28,588 nucleotides of DNA from Haplosporangium gracile (taxonomy: Eukaryota; Mortierellomycota; Mortierellomycetes; Mortierellales; Mortierellaceae). This document shows, one piece after another, positions 1 through 11,000 of the stretch (the first letter of the stretch is position 1; each line of letters starts with the position of its first letter). The notes beneath the pieces are model-generated. The model worked only from the letters and a program-made list of their open reading frames with translations. It ran no database searches and was not told where the DNA came from. Where the stretch lies: NCBI GenBank assembly GCA_015499985.1, contig JAAAUF010000485.1, forward strand, positions 2,618 through 31,205, given 5' to 3'. The position numbers were made by a program, and so were the translations under genes.

Positions 1-13
1 AAAAAAAAAAAAG

Positions 14-214
14 ATCATGAATGTAGCGGTAGCAGGAACGGCAGGATACTTCCCCGACGGGGTCGGAGGAAAACCCTGGAGCGACAAGTCACCCCGCGCC
101 ATCAACGAGTTCTATGCCGCAAAGGACGATTGGTACCCGACTTGGGGTCCCGAATATGGCCTCGATCGCGCCATGGCCGTCGATTATGTCCGTGTCTACA
201 AGCACGACTGCTAA
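14..214 (+). CDS. C-terminal end of a GH16-family beta-glucan-active protein (5' truncated)
   Basis: Only the last ~66 codons are present. The visible peptide has NVAVAGTAGYFPDG, a Trp-rich stretch KPWSDKSPRA, the segment DDWYPTWGPEYG, and it ends DYVRVYKHDC before a TAA stop at 212-214. This is the usual end of glycoside hydrolase family 16 proteins of the laminarinase / beta-1,3-glucan-binding type, whose last strands carry a FPDGVG...KPW...FW...W.PTW...VDYVRVY pattern. Such proteins are normally secreted or wall-associated and bind or cut beta-1,3-glucan. The catalytic ExDxxE site would lie upstream, outside the window, so activity cannot be judged. The reading frame runs back into a poly-A run at the window edge; ATC ATG AAT fits the family, so either an exon begins at about 14 (after AAAG) or the contig broke in a homopolymer. 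An AATAAA overlaps the stop codon at 213-218. Confidence 0.75.
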   Translation: MMNVAVAGTAGYFPDGVGGKPWSDKSPRAINEFYAAKDDWYPTWGPEYGLDRAMAVDYVRVYKHDC

Positions 215-591
215 TAAATCCTGGGTCTGATTCGTCTCCCCAGTCAATCACTACTCCTCCCTTCTTTCACTACTACTACCTTGTTCGATATATCTACTTT
301 TATCACTAGTATCGCCAACATTACCATCCCATCCACTCCATCCTCTGACGAGGTATACAGAAGAACAGAGAGAGTGGATAAAAATAGAGCAGAAAGATAA
401 AAGAAAGCGCGTTAATAGCATCCTCTCTGTGTTGCCATACATATCGGTTTATCTATCTCGCAAATGACCCCCTGCACAATGATATCCGTGATTGTTGTTT
501 TGTTGTGTGTTTGTGTGTGTGTGTGTTGGCACAAGCAATAAATAATACAAAGAGATTTATGCAAAAAAAGGAAAAGGAAGAAAACAATGTG
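215..591. other. Convergent intergenic region between the GH16 gene and CTK3
   Basis: This 377-nt stretch separates the 3' end of the plus-strand GH16 gene from the 3' end of the minus-strand CTK3 gene. I see no coding potential in it. It holds a GT-rich simple repeat (about 502-527) and an AATAAA at 537-542 on the plus strand that could serve as a distal polyadenylation signal for the GH16 gene. Confidence 0.6.
502..527. repeat. GT-dinucleotide microsatellite
   Basis: An alternating G/T tract (gtgtgt, one TT interruption, then an uninterrupted run of GT units) lies in the 3' intergenic DNA between two convergent genes. It is a simple repeat with no coding role. Confidence 0.85.
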
Positions 592-3500
592 CTAAGTTGC
601 GCCACCGCCACCACGGCCATTCGCATACCCTGAATGCGTGCTGCTGTTGTTGCTGTTCGTAAGCTCATGGTATTGTGACGATCGCGAGTAAGGATGATAC
701 GACGACGAGTATGTAGAAGGCGACCCCCGACGGGAAGAAGTGTTGGACGAGGTCGATGCACCCACCGCCGCCCCTGCCGCTGCTGCCGTATCTGCCGCAG
801 GCCCAGTAGGGATCGGGTGGTCATAATACGATGCCGAATGCGAAGAATGGTTTCGAGAGTGGCTCGCGCTGCTAATGTTGCTGTTGCTGTTACTGTTGCC
901 GCTGCTGTGATAGTGGTGTTGGTGGTGGTGAGGTTGTTGTTGTTGTTGGTAGTGGTGAGAAGAGCTGTTGCTGCTGCTATTGTTGTTGTTTGACGATGAA
1001 TAACTATGAGAATGATGCTGGTGTTGGCTGTGTGGGTGCGAGTGAGAGTGAGAGTGATGATCGCGGTAGTCGTGGTTATAGTAGTTGGATTTCGTCGATT
1101 GTCCCGCCGTCGCTGTGTCTGCTCCTGAAGATGGTAATGAAGGCGGCAGTGGTGGTGGAGGAGGAGGTAACGACGGTGCTACAGGTAGAGCAGGAGCTAC
1201 TGGGATCGATGTAGGTGCCATCGCGAAGGACTTGGTAGTGCCACTTGCCATCGACACTGTCCCCTCCGGGCTGGTCAGCCTCTTTGCCGCCGCTGATGGA
1301 GTCGGAGTATTACCGCTGCTGTTGCTATTACCACCATTGTTGCTGCTGTTGGACGTGTCAGAGAAGACCGACTCCATCAATTTGGCAGTCAGGCCCGGTT
1401 TCAACTTGAAGATCGCAGGCGAGGGTAAGAACCGGTCAAACTCGAGCTCCCAGGGATAATTCGGCAAATATTTTTCATTCTCGGCCTCCATGTCCTCATA
1501 GTCGACCTCATCCAGATCCGATACGTCGTCCCAGTTCTGGAGAAACTCTGCTCCTGGGTCTTCATCTGATGGTCGAATCCAGATCTCTTCTCGTATCCTT
1601 TTATGCTAATACATTTGAAAATGAATACCCAAGGTTGATTGTAAGTTTCGGTGGGGTGAAATATGCGTTGCAAGATCATCCAAGTATAGAGCGTTTTAGT
1701 TGCCGCATGCGTGGTTTTCTTACTCGCTCTCGGTCCTCGTCCATGCGTTTCAAAATGTCGTCCTTTGTGAATCCAGTGTCAAGCGATGCCGGTGCATTAG
1801 CTCTAGCGATCGAAAACATAGAAAAAAAAAGGAAAGGGCCTAGTTAGTCTGGATTCCTTTGAAAGCTGAGTGAACATATTTGTTGTCTTTGTTAAAAGTC
1901 CTTACCCAAGTTCCCTAGAAAGCAGAGGTTTCTCGACCTTGTCGAGCGCACTGTCACTAAACAACTTCCTGACTCGCCAAAGTTCAAGTATCTATCAAGT
2001 ACAATTACGAATTGGATTAGCACAAAAAAGCGCGAAAAGTGGAGGATGCAGAAACAGACGATCAAAATAAAATACAAAAATACTGAATGACTCGCGCGCG
2101 AAAGAGCAAATAGCAGGAAAAAAAAGTTTATTATTTACCTTCTTAGTTCCAGCAACGTTGACGTTTCCTTTGGGTCCACTGGGCGTGACGCATTCGATGA
2201 TCCTGGGGAGATTCTTTTGGATGAGGTCGATGTATCCATGGAAGCCCGCCTTGTGGCTTTGGTGACATATCGAGTCGAGGACGTAAAAGATGTTCATCCT
2301 CGTATTGAGCGATTTTGTCTAATGTTTGTTGAACCCAGGCGTGAAAATGAAAATCCCAAACAAGATGGGTGGAGATGGATCAAAGAAAGAAAACAGAAGG
2401 AGGCGATATGAATATCTTGAAATCTTTGTGCGCGCGTTTGTAATAATGAGAACATGGATTGATAGGGAATATGTGATGGGAGATGTATGGTTTTGGATAG
2501 GGGATTCATATGGCAAACAGAAGCCAGTACGACAAGGGAGGCGTTAGAGAACAGGAGGGGGTGCAGAGCACAGGAGCCAGGGGCCAGGGGCCAGGGGGAG
2601 GGGAGGTGTAGCAGGGCCTGGCATGCAGTCAAAAATTGGCTGCATATGCCTAGGGGCGCCTTTCGAGAAATAACACGCGTCAAATGGTATGAAGGAGGGA
2701 AGGTGGGCGAATGGTTGGCGGAGTAGTCTGGTTTGACTCCAGAGGTAAAAAATAATAGCCAGAGTGTGGGACAGAAGGGAAGACGCGAGAGATAAGGGGA
2801 TAAGAAGGAAGGTAAGGGCGGGAAATAGAACGAGGGAAGGGGAGAGGTCTATGATAGCCAGTTGTACTGCGTATGTCAAAGGTTTATGTAAATGCTCGTT
2901 CCAATTGCACGTTATCCGTTGTTGTTAGGTCTCGTAGTCATTTTATTATACAAACGAGCGGCCAGAAGAAAGAAAAAAGACAAGAAGAAGAGTCGAACAC
3001 GAAAGATACAAACACACAACAATAATGAAAAAAGGATGACGACGACGGCGGCAATTGATGGTTGCGAAAGAGGCGTACAGTGATCCGTGTTGTTAACACA
3101 TTGCCAAAAAGGTAAACCGACTTTTTTTGTGCGGGTCAGGATATTCCCAAGTTGTTGGACCGCGATGATGTTGCGTCCTTTGTCAATAATAACAAAGAAA
3201 ACGCTGTCGATATAATCCTGGTTCCTAAACAAAGAGTCGATCCAAGGTATCCTGTCGACAGCTTCTTTTTCCTCTGTAGAAAGCAGTTTCTGAGGGAGGC
3301 GTATTATCCTTGCAAAAAAAAACGCCATCGAGTGATAATAGCCAGGACTTGCCCCTCTACTAATAGGCGCCGTAATCATATCTAAAAAAAAAAAAAAAAA
3401 AAAAAAGAAAAAGAAAAAAGAAAAGGAGTAACAGTTGGGGTCCTCACCTGCTCCAATTCCTCGATAATACAGTTGTAGAGATCCTCGTGCAACTTCCGGT

Positions 3501-3606
3501 TCTTCATCGCAAAGTTCCCGACCTTCTGAATCGAGTGCTGTGATGCATTGAGCTTGCCCAGCAAAGAGAGGAACTCTAGACGCGCCTCAAACGGATCGAC
3601 CTCCAT
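592..3606 (-). CDS. CTK3: CTD kinase I subunit gamma (Ctk3-like), five exons
   Basis: Regulatory (gamma) subunit of CTDK-I, the nuclear kinase complex that with Ctk1/Ctk2 phosphorylates the RNA polymerase II C-terminal domain during elongation. Exons on the minus strand, high to low: 3606-3448, 2318-2139, 1991-1906, 1802-1724, 1605-592 (stop TAG). Phases close exactly and give 505 aa. Exons 1-3 encode the CID-like N-terminal domain: DPFEARLEFLSLLGKLNASQ, then IQKVGNFAMKN, SLNTRMNIFYVLDSIC, GYIDLIQKNLPRI and ILELWRVRKLFSDSALDKVE. Exons 4-5 carry the conserved C-terminal helix GFTKDDILKRMDEDRERHKR (residues ~152-171) and an acidic WDDVSDLDEVDYEDME block. Residues ~230-505 are low complexity: a Pro run, His/Ser repeats, Gln runs and Ser/Asn runs. 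The tail is longer than I expect for the family. The start at 3606 is the first ATG giving the conserved MEVDPFE. Intron 1 is 1129 nt, far longer than the other three (118-147 nt). The gene is convergent with GH16 and in tandem with the F-box gene. Confidence 0.9.
2319..3447 (-). other. Unusually long first intron of CTK3
   Basis: Donor GTGAGG follows codon 53 (boundary 3448/3447). The acceptor ...CATTAG precedes ACA AAA (boundary 2319/2318), and both flanking exons are in phase 0. At 1129 nt it is about ten times the other introns in this gene. Inside it are a 23-nt poly-A run (3384-3406; poly-T in the transcript) close to the donor, a G-rich block at 2574-2606, and a 155-codon stop-free minus-strand frame at 2912-3379 that does not belong to the CTK3 product. 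No mobile-element termini were recognised. Confidence 0.7.
3384..3406. repeat. Poly-A homopolymer (A23) with A-rich tail to 3426
   Basis: An uninterrupted run of 23 A on the plus strand is followed by A runs broken by single G. In the CTK3 transcript this is a long U tract starting about 41 nt downstream of the intron-1 donor. Confidence 0.9.
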
Positions 3607-4041
3607 GATGATTGCATGTAACCCTTGGCTAAAGAGTCGTCTTGTTATCTGTTCTTGACAAGGTAGAAAGAAAGAGAGAGAGGGAGAGAAAGAGAAAAGA
3701 GGATGAAGAGGAAAGGATGTAGGTCGGTTCTTGTGGGTTGGAGACGGTCCGCAGTAGTAATAGTCGTCCTGTAATCCGCCTGCGGCTTTGTTTTGTCTAG
3801 TAAAAGGTCTTGATGGTTGGTTGGTGTGCGGGTTTGTTGGATGTGGGAGAAAGAAGTGTGTTCGGTCTCCTTTGGTGAAGCTGCTGTCGTCAAACTGGGC
3901 GGCTCGCACGGTGGCTTAGCATGTCGTGACTTTTCCCTTTTTTCAAATTTAATTTTTTTATTCGTCAAAAATCCCAAATTGCAGAAATGTTTATCAAAAT
4001 TGGTGGTAAATGATAAAAGAACCATATGTGCATGTAAGGAA
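3607..4041. promoter_or_regulatory. CTK3 upstream region / F-box gene 3' flank
   Basis: This 435-nt gap lies between two tandem minus-strand genes. On the plus strand, 3660-3717 is almost pure purine (GA-rich), i.e. a long CT-rich tract on the CTK3 sense strand just upstream of its start codon. Such pyrimidine tracts are common in fungal promoters and 5' leaders. No convincing TATA box or further gene was seen. Assignment as the CTK3 promoter rests on position only. Confidence 0.45.
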
Positions 4042-6821
4042 CTACTCGAAAAGAGAGCACACTTGGAGTTTGATGTCTGGTCGCCGCAACGCAAGCTGCT
4101 GGCTAGCCTTCTCAGAGACATCGATCGATCCGCGAAGTTGCAGCGTCGAGAGATAAGGGAAATGCTTGCCGATCCATCGAACCTCCGCCTCTCCAAGAGC
4201 GACGCTCGATCTCTCATAAAACGTCAAGCTCTCGAGATTGGTCAGTCGCTCGAGTGCCTTGAGTCCCATTTTGAGCGAGAAGGGGTGCACCGACTTTGGT
4301 TTTGAGGTTGGAGAAATCGCCGTCTCGGATGCTTCTTCGTATATTTCCGACAGTTCTGTGACACCAGAAGTCTTGTTCGACTGGTCATCAGATATACTGA
4401 GACGACTCTCCGCATCCGTCGCCTGATCATCGTCATCGCCTTGTCCGCTACTCGATGCAATTGACTCTCTACGACGCTCATAACTACTCCTAACTGTGGT
4501 AACGTCGCTGCTACTGCTTCCCTCCTGCTCTTCCATCACCGATTCCGACCACTGTTCCTGCGAAAGATTCGTGAGCGTGGGACCAACCAGTGGCAGGGTA
4601 GAATCGGGCCCGTCAACAGTGTTAAGCGCTCCTGAAGAACTGAAGTCTTGGGAGGAGGAATCGCTGGAATGTGTGCTGTTGTTGAGTGCTGGGCTGTTGT
4701 AAATGTTAAGATACCGGAGCTCAGTCAGCCGTTTGAGCTGCCTAAACAGGGCGTAATAGTCGTTGCGCACTGACTCCTGCTCCTCCAACCACAGGTTGTC
4801 TCGACACTGTTCCCGCACTTGAGATTCCTTTGGACGGATTCCAATGTCCTGCGACACCGTTCGTTTGTCTTGTTTGTTTGCGTACGTTGGCGTTTGTTGA
4901 TGCTGTTGCTGTTGTTCGAGATGTTGTTGTTGTTGTTGCTGATCGAGATGTTGTTGCAGTTGCGCCTGACCCTGTTGACTCTGGTCTTGGGCGTGTGGTA
5001 ACACAAGACCAAAGTTGTTAGTCCCAACATCCAATAGTGGACCCATCGACGCACTTTGTCCCTGCTGCTGCTGCTGCTGTAGTAGTTGCTCTTCTGCTTC
5101 GGCTTCTGCTGCCGCCGCTGCTCGTTCAATCTCCATCCGCCTCATGGTGACTCGTGGGTGAAACGTAAACTCGAGTCGCCTTAGCCGGTGACACCCCCAG
5201 AAGAAGGACTCCTCAGAGTTGGGGTTGCGGAAACAATCGGCAGAGACAAGATCGCAACTCAGGAACTCGAGCTCAAGCAAGCGTGGGCATCGATTAGGCT
5301 CGACAAGCGCTCGGATCCCTCGAGCTGTAATCCTGTTGCAATAGCTCATACAAACGCTCGTCAGCCTATGGCCCAAATTGTGGGCTAGGGCCTCAAGGCC
5401 CGAGTCCTCGATGTTAGTGAACTGGAGGTTGAGGGATCGAAGGCTCTTGTTCCTGAAAGATCGGAAGAGGGTCTGGAACTCTGTGTTGGCAATCCCGAAG
5501 CAAAACACGAGACTAAGTTCCTCGAGGTGCATAAAGGGCGGATCATCCTGAAGCAGTTTGGATGGACGAGGACGAGGGGGCAGTGACTGTGCTAGGCTAG
5601 TCGACGGCAGTGTATGATCCTGATGTTGTGTTTGGTGTTGTTGTTTGTGTTGGTGTTGTTGGTATTGTTGAGGCTGATGATATATTTGCGTTTGTGATTG
5701 TTTACTCTGTGTCAATAGTACGCCGAGGGTGTCATATGCACCAGAGGTAGCATCATGTTGTAGAGCAACTTGTCGCTGAGAATAGGGGTTGTTGCTGTTG
5801 GTTTGATTCGAGATCCACTGCCCTGACACCGTTGTTGCCGTCCAGTTCTTCAGACTGTCGTCCATATAATCGCTGCCATTGCTGCTGTGGAGAACTCCCT
5901 TGAAGGCAATGACCTCATTCCTGGACAGATCCAGTGTCCTGAGGGAAGGACAAGTCCTCGCAATATCCGCCAGGACATCATCGTCAATCTCGCTATCCAA
6001 CAGATCCAAATGCGTGATCTGATGAGCCTGGGATTCACAGATCCGAAGCAGAAGATCGATACGCCCCGAAGCGGTCGAGACATGAGGGAGGCAGAGGTGT
6101 CGGAGATGGATATTCGGCAGTAATTCGAGCGACTGGAGAAGAGACGACGACCGGTTGTAGAGCGTCACCCGGCCCACGATGATTGATTGCAGGTGGGTCA
6201 TGAAGGGGAGGAGCGCTTTTAATTGAGATAGGTCTGCGACCTAAGTGAGATGGGGAATGATTGCACAAGAAGTAGTGAATAACAACATCGTGACCGATAG
6301 GAGATGGATGGGGAATGGTACGTGTGTTGAAGTCAGTATCTGGTATGTTTGCTTTCTTTTGGTGCCTCAAGAACGAACGGTAATACAGCACGGACACACT
6401 GGCGTCTTTTTTTCCCTCTCACTTTTTGCATAATGTACCCTCTAGCAAATACGTCCCCTTTCTTTTTTCCTCCTCCCGCTCCTCATAACAAAAGCCGACC
6501 CGGTGCATGTTCCTGCAATCGCAAACAAAAAGACTAAAGCAAAGAGCAAACAATTAAAGAAAAAAGACTTACGCATTCCTTGAGGACAAGTGTCCGAACA
6601 AAATGGCCATACATCGAGAGCTGTGCAGCGAAAGCTTGGTGGTACGGAGCGACCCAAGAATCGCTACCGAGCTCAACTCTAGTCCATTGAGCCCGTTTCG
6701 AGACTTGGTACCAAGTCTTGTTGACAAGGCTGGTTGAGAAGAGGTCTTCTAGCTCGAGGATCTGACAGCAACTAAGGACCCATTGAAGGATCTCTGGGAT
6801 GTCTAGAGGGTTTATTGACAT
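4042..6821 (-). CDS. F-box / leucine-rich-repeat protein, two exons
   Basis: Likely substrate-receptor subunit of an SCF ubiquitin ligase. Exons: 6821-6573 (codons 1-83, donor GTAAGT) and 6240-4042 (acceptor ...CACTTAG, stop TAG). The phase-0 join gives 815 aa. The N-terminus NPLDIPEILQWVLSCC...DLFSTSLVNKTWYQV (residues ~4-40) is an F-box, the Skp1-binding motif. Degenerate LRRs follow: ITHLDLLDSEI and LRTLDLSRN (~160-191), then LEELSLVF, LRSLNLQFTNIEDSGLEAL, LTSVCMSYCNRIT and LLELEFLSCDL (~320-425), and final repeats near 745-815 (LESLTFYERS, LSTLQLRGSI). The LRRs are interrupted by Gln/His-rich stretches and a Ser/Glu-rich segment (~610-730). The substrate is unknown and no ortholog name is recognisable. 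The start at 6821 is the only ATG that includes the whole F-box. Intron length is 332 nt. Confidence 0.85.
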
Positions 6822-8083
6822 GGTGAGTAGAGAAGAAGGATATTGGGTATTGAGTATAAGGTGTAGTGGCGAGTGGATGATTGTTATTGGTGTGGTGTGT
6901 TGGGTATGTAATGCTGAGAAGCAAAAGGCATAATAATTTGGAAGGGTGGATTAAGGTAGGCAAAGGGAAAACAAGGAGGAGGACTATGACTTTTTGAGGT
7001 TGTCTTTATATACAAAGTCCAAACAAGGTTGGTAAGGGGAGGAAAAGGGATGGAGAGATGATCGGAAAGAGGTGAAGGACATGAAGGGAAGAAAGAAAGG
7101 AGAGAAAGAAGGAGAGAAGAGAAGAGTGAAAAAAGAAATGAGGGGCGTGCTGCTTTGTTAATGTTGTTGTTGTCTCTCGCATTCTTTTTGACAAGTAAGG
7201 AGAAACATAGCCACGCTGAGAATGGATCGAACTGATCCGTGGACAAGGTGTTTCTGAATAGCGTGTCCGTCTCTAAAAGACGGGTGAATAAGCGAGCGAG
7301 AGCGAGCGACGATAGTAGTAGTGTCTCTGAGTGAAAGCTTGGCTGACCCCATTACCCATTGATTATTGACCCATGGACCATGGATTATAAAGACCGATCC
7401 GTTGGGCAAATGCATGTTTAACATTGTCGTCATTTTGCCACGCCAAATGCCCGACACACACGCAACAAACAACAATAAAGCTCCCCGATTGTCCGCTTGG
7501 CGCATGCAGGGCCTTTTTCGTGCTACCCGACGCTCAATCGAACAATAGACTAATACTCGGGTCCTAATTCAACCGACTGTCCATTCTCTCTCTTTTAAGA
7601 TACGCGCATTGCGATATGCCGTCAAAGAAAATATAGTGGCCTCTGCCCTCCAATTGACATTCCTCAGTCTGCAAGCAAGCGACATAAGCACTGCCTATTT
7701 GCAGACCCAACAAAGCACGAGAGCCCTTCCGTTGCCTTCGTCTTTGTCAAAAGGGCGCACAGAACTCGATAATTCTCTTGAAATAGACTACGTTCTGAAG
7801 TGTCATAACCACAGATAAAAGAAGACAAAAACGTGGTCGTGGTAATCCAGCTGCTCTGACGTTGACAGCAGGTAACAACATGGTTAACTAGCTTTCTTTT
7901 ACCTCACTTTCACATGCCAATACTAATAGAGCCCTGTCTGTGCCCCTTCTCCTCCCTGTTGGACTGGTGATAAACAGAGATAGTCCTCACCGACTTTTTT
8001 TGTTCTCATTATTCCTCCACCAAATAAAAGAATGACTTCATATGTATTTTACAATAAACAAACAAAAAATAACGCCTAGGTGT
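6822..8083. promoter_or_regulatory. Gene-free stretch: TOR 3' flank and F-box gene promoter
   Basis: This 1262-nt region lies between two tandem minus-strand genes. The part next to 6821 should contain the F-box gene promoter. A long purine-rich plus-strand tract at about 7028-7141 means a CT-rich tract on the F-box gene sense strand. The part next to 8084 should contain the TOR 3' UTR. A near-palindromic CCATGGACCATGG lies at about 7371-7384. Open frames here are short, low-complexity and unlike any family I know, so none is called. No tRNA B-box was seen. Confidence 0.5.
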
Positions 8084-11000
8084 CTACCAGAAAGCACACC
8101 ATCCGATCCAGCATTGACACAAGTTCTCGTACGAAGACGCCTGCAGAATCAGCTTCTCCACCTGGGACGGCACATCCAGGGGTCGATCTGGCTTGAAATC
8201 CCTGCCAGTCAGCTTGTTCGTCACACGGTTAATAATCGTCACCGCTCGTTGGTTCAGCTGTTCAGGCTGATTCTCCACTATTATACCCCGAGAGAAAACA
8301 TATACAAATGAGGGGGTCAGTATGATTAAAGAACAAAAACGCGGATACAAAGGAGATGCGACGCGCGCAAAACTTACTCTTCATGTTGTCCCTGACTAGT
8401 TCCCGTTCACTGGGCAGGGCTCGTCGCATGTTACGCGACTGTTCATCCATGGCCGACTCGTTCGCGGCCGCATTCTGACCGCCTCCCTGTCCATTCTCTA
8501 TGGCTTGTAGCATTCAGTCGATAAAAAGATGCACAAACGTTAGCTCGTTGCCATCATAAGTCAGTAATTCAAGCTTTTACACGTCAGCAAGCATCAATCA
8601 GACTTACGCTGGCGTGGACTGGTGGTCAGAATTCTCCAGTTGATAAGAGGATCATAGACAAAAGCTTCCAAGACGGCCATCAAACTCTCCTTGTTCTCGC
8701 GTAACACACGCATGACGTTCTCGCTGGTATTTCTAAAGTTGCCCTCGATACCACTGACTTCCATGGCATTAGTCAACATGCGCGTGAGTCGGAAAGGAAT
8801 TTGCTCAGGGAACTTCTCACGATGCATTGCAACCTACAGATGGTTAAAAAAAAAGAGACTAGTCAGAAAAGGGCTCTATTCAGCAAAAATGCAATATTCA
8901 TGGCAGAATATGCAAGGTATGCAAAGCACAGGGGGATGATGCTCTTACCTCGAAACAATCCCCAAAATCAATATGAACAATCTTGCCCGAGTTCCTATCC
9001 AACATCAAATTGGATGGATGACGATCTCCAAGACCCAAAATATACCCGACCATCGACATGACAGCCAACGACCGAGTGTAGTTGGTACGACGATCCAGCC
9101 ATGCCTCCGAGTTGCGACTTTTGAGCCAGAGTACCTTATACAAATCCTGACCGCCAGTGTTGTTCAACGCGTACTCAAAGACCTCGACCTTCTGCATCAA
9201 CGTCAGGTTGTCGTAGTCCGGCGCCACCTGCAACATGATTCGGTGCTCAATGTTGAGCAGAATCTTGCGACTCTCGCGGAAATCACGGATCAGGGTGTGG
9301 AGCGTGTCCGTGTCGGGCAACCAACCAATCAGACCAGAGTTGGGCGAGAGTGGGATGACTGGGTACCGTTGGATGCCGAGGTATCTCTTGAACGTCTCAG
9401 GATCGCTCGACAGCAACGTGTTGACCAACCCGAACAACTGCATGACACGCTCGTCCTGACGCAGATCCTCGTGTCCCTTCAACAGATATTGATAGTCGCG
9501 TCCATCACTTCCCTTGACTGTGAGCCGGCGAGGTCTCTGCTTCGACGTCATTACTGTAAGTGTCGGCACAAACGATGAAATCTTTACGATGGGCTCGCCA
9601 CTCTTGTAAGTTCCGGGAATCGCCAGCTCCAAATCTCGCGCGCCCTCCAGCTGTGGGGAGACATAAGGCAGGTCCAAAGTGCTGAGCTGAGGAAGCTGCT
9701 TGGCGATCCTTCGGAAGACCTGGTAATAGATATCCCAGGCCTGGTTGAGATCATTGATGTCCTGGCTCTGTCCATACCGAATGCAGCATTCCTGCGCCTC
9801 CTTCAAATCGCGTCCGAAAGCTTGGTTGAATGAGATCTCACGAAGAGTTTCGGGTCCCTAATGAATTGCAGTTTTGAGGTTGTTGTTAGAATTTGTTTCG
9901 ACTCTTTAACTGCCAATTCCCGTCAAGCGATATCAGTGATACATATTCGTTCTTACCCTTTGCAGCATCATATGCAGAGGCTCTAGTTGCGCCAACATTC
10001 CGTTGATATTACGGTCACCAAAATAAAGACGCGAGGCTTCTTCCAAACCCTCATGCCACATCTCGTGCCACAAAATAGCAACACGAATGAGCTCCTGGCT
10101 GACCAGGAGGGCCTGCTCAACTAACAATGGACTGTGGATACGCATCTTTTCCATGATAGCCAGAGCAGCATTCTTGCGCAGGACACTGGGTGACTTGGAG
10201 GCGACAGTGAGGGAATACACAAGGGCCTGTGGATGCTCTTTTCCGACATCAGCCAACAACTGGTGGATCAGTCGGTGAACATTCGGGCTGGGCGCATGAA
10301 TACGAGCAATCAGCTGGGGAATAACCTGCAACCAAGTGTCAATGCTCACGCTCGAAAAGCCATCGCTCAATGCGGCACTAACGTCAGCGCGGTGACCAAA
10401 CTTGAACCAAAGCGTCAGCAGACGCAGAGTATCCTGAAGCGAGTTCTCCGCGGAGAGGGCAATGGACTTGAAAAAGCCCATGACAGACGGGATCACATAC
10501 TGGAGGCCAGGGTCGCGTCCTGCATGGTTGGGAGGAGGATTCTTCTCGTAGAAGGTGATCACCTCAAAGTTCGCCAGAGCCCAAGTATGCCATGCCTTGT
10601 ACCAGTCCTTGTCCAAGTGTGTGGCGTAGAGATATGGCGTCAGAATATCCTCGATAGAGTCCTACAATACAGAAAAAGGATTGTAATCGCGTCAGCAATA
10701 TGAACAATAATAACCTCACGCTCATGTTCACTGCAGATCTCGGGTCATCCTTACATGTGTCCAGCCATCCTGTAGAGCGAATTGCCACTCTCCTTGCTTG
10801 AGGTAACAACGGGCAAGCAATCGAGAATAATCAATGACATTTCCGTTGAGCTGGTTGGCGCCTGTCATGGCAATGCCGACATCCTCGACTGTTCCAAGGC
10901 CAAGATCTGATGCAAGACGCTCAGTGAACTGACGGAGACAATCCAAGGTCTGCTCCCTGACTCCTGTAGCCCACATGTACTTGAGTTTGGCGTAGACGAT

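Noticed and set aside
694..993. Plus-strand open frame rich in Arg and Val opposite the CTK3 tail
   Set aside because: It is the antisense reading of the Ser/His/Gln repeats of CTK3 exon 5, and its composition is repeat-driven.
2294..2683. 129-codon minus-strand frame overlapping CTK3 exon 2
   Set aside because: Mostly intronic low-complexity Pro/Leu/Ser sequence. The conserved CTK3 exon here reads in another frame with proper splice sites.
6884..7246. Minus-strand frame rich in Ser/Leu/Phe/Pro upstream of the F-box gene
   Set aside because: It is generated by a CT-rich promoter tract, has no recognisable domain and gives no in-phase splice into the F-box exon.
7366..7390. CCATGGACCATGG near-palindrome as a regulatory element
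   Set aside because: It is a single short imperfect palindrome with no known factor and no second copy, so it is not distinguishable from chance.
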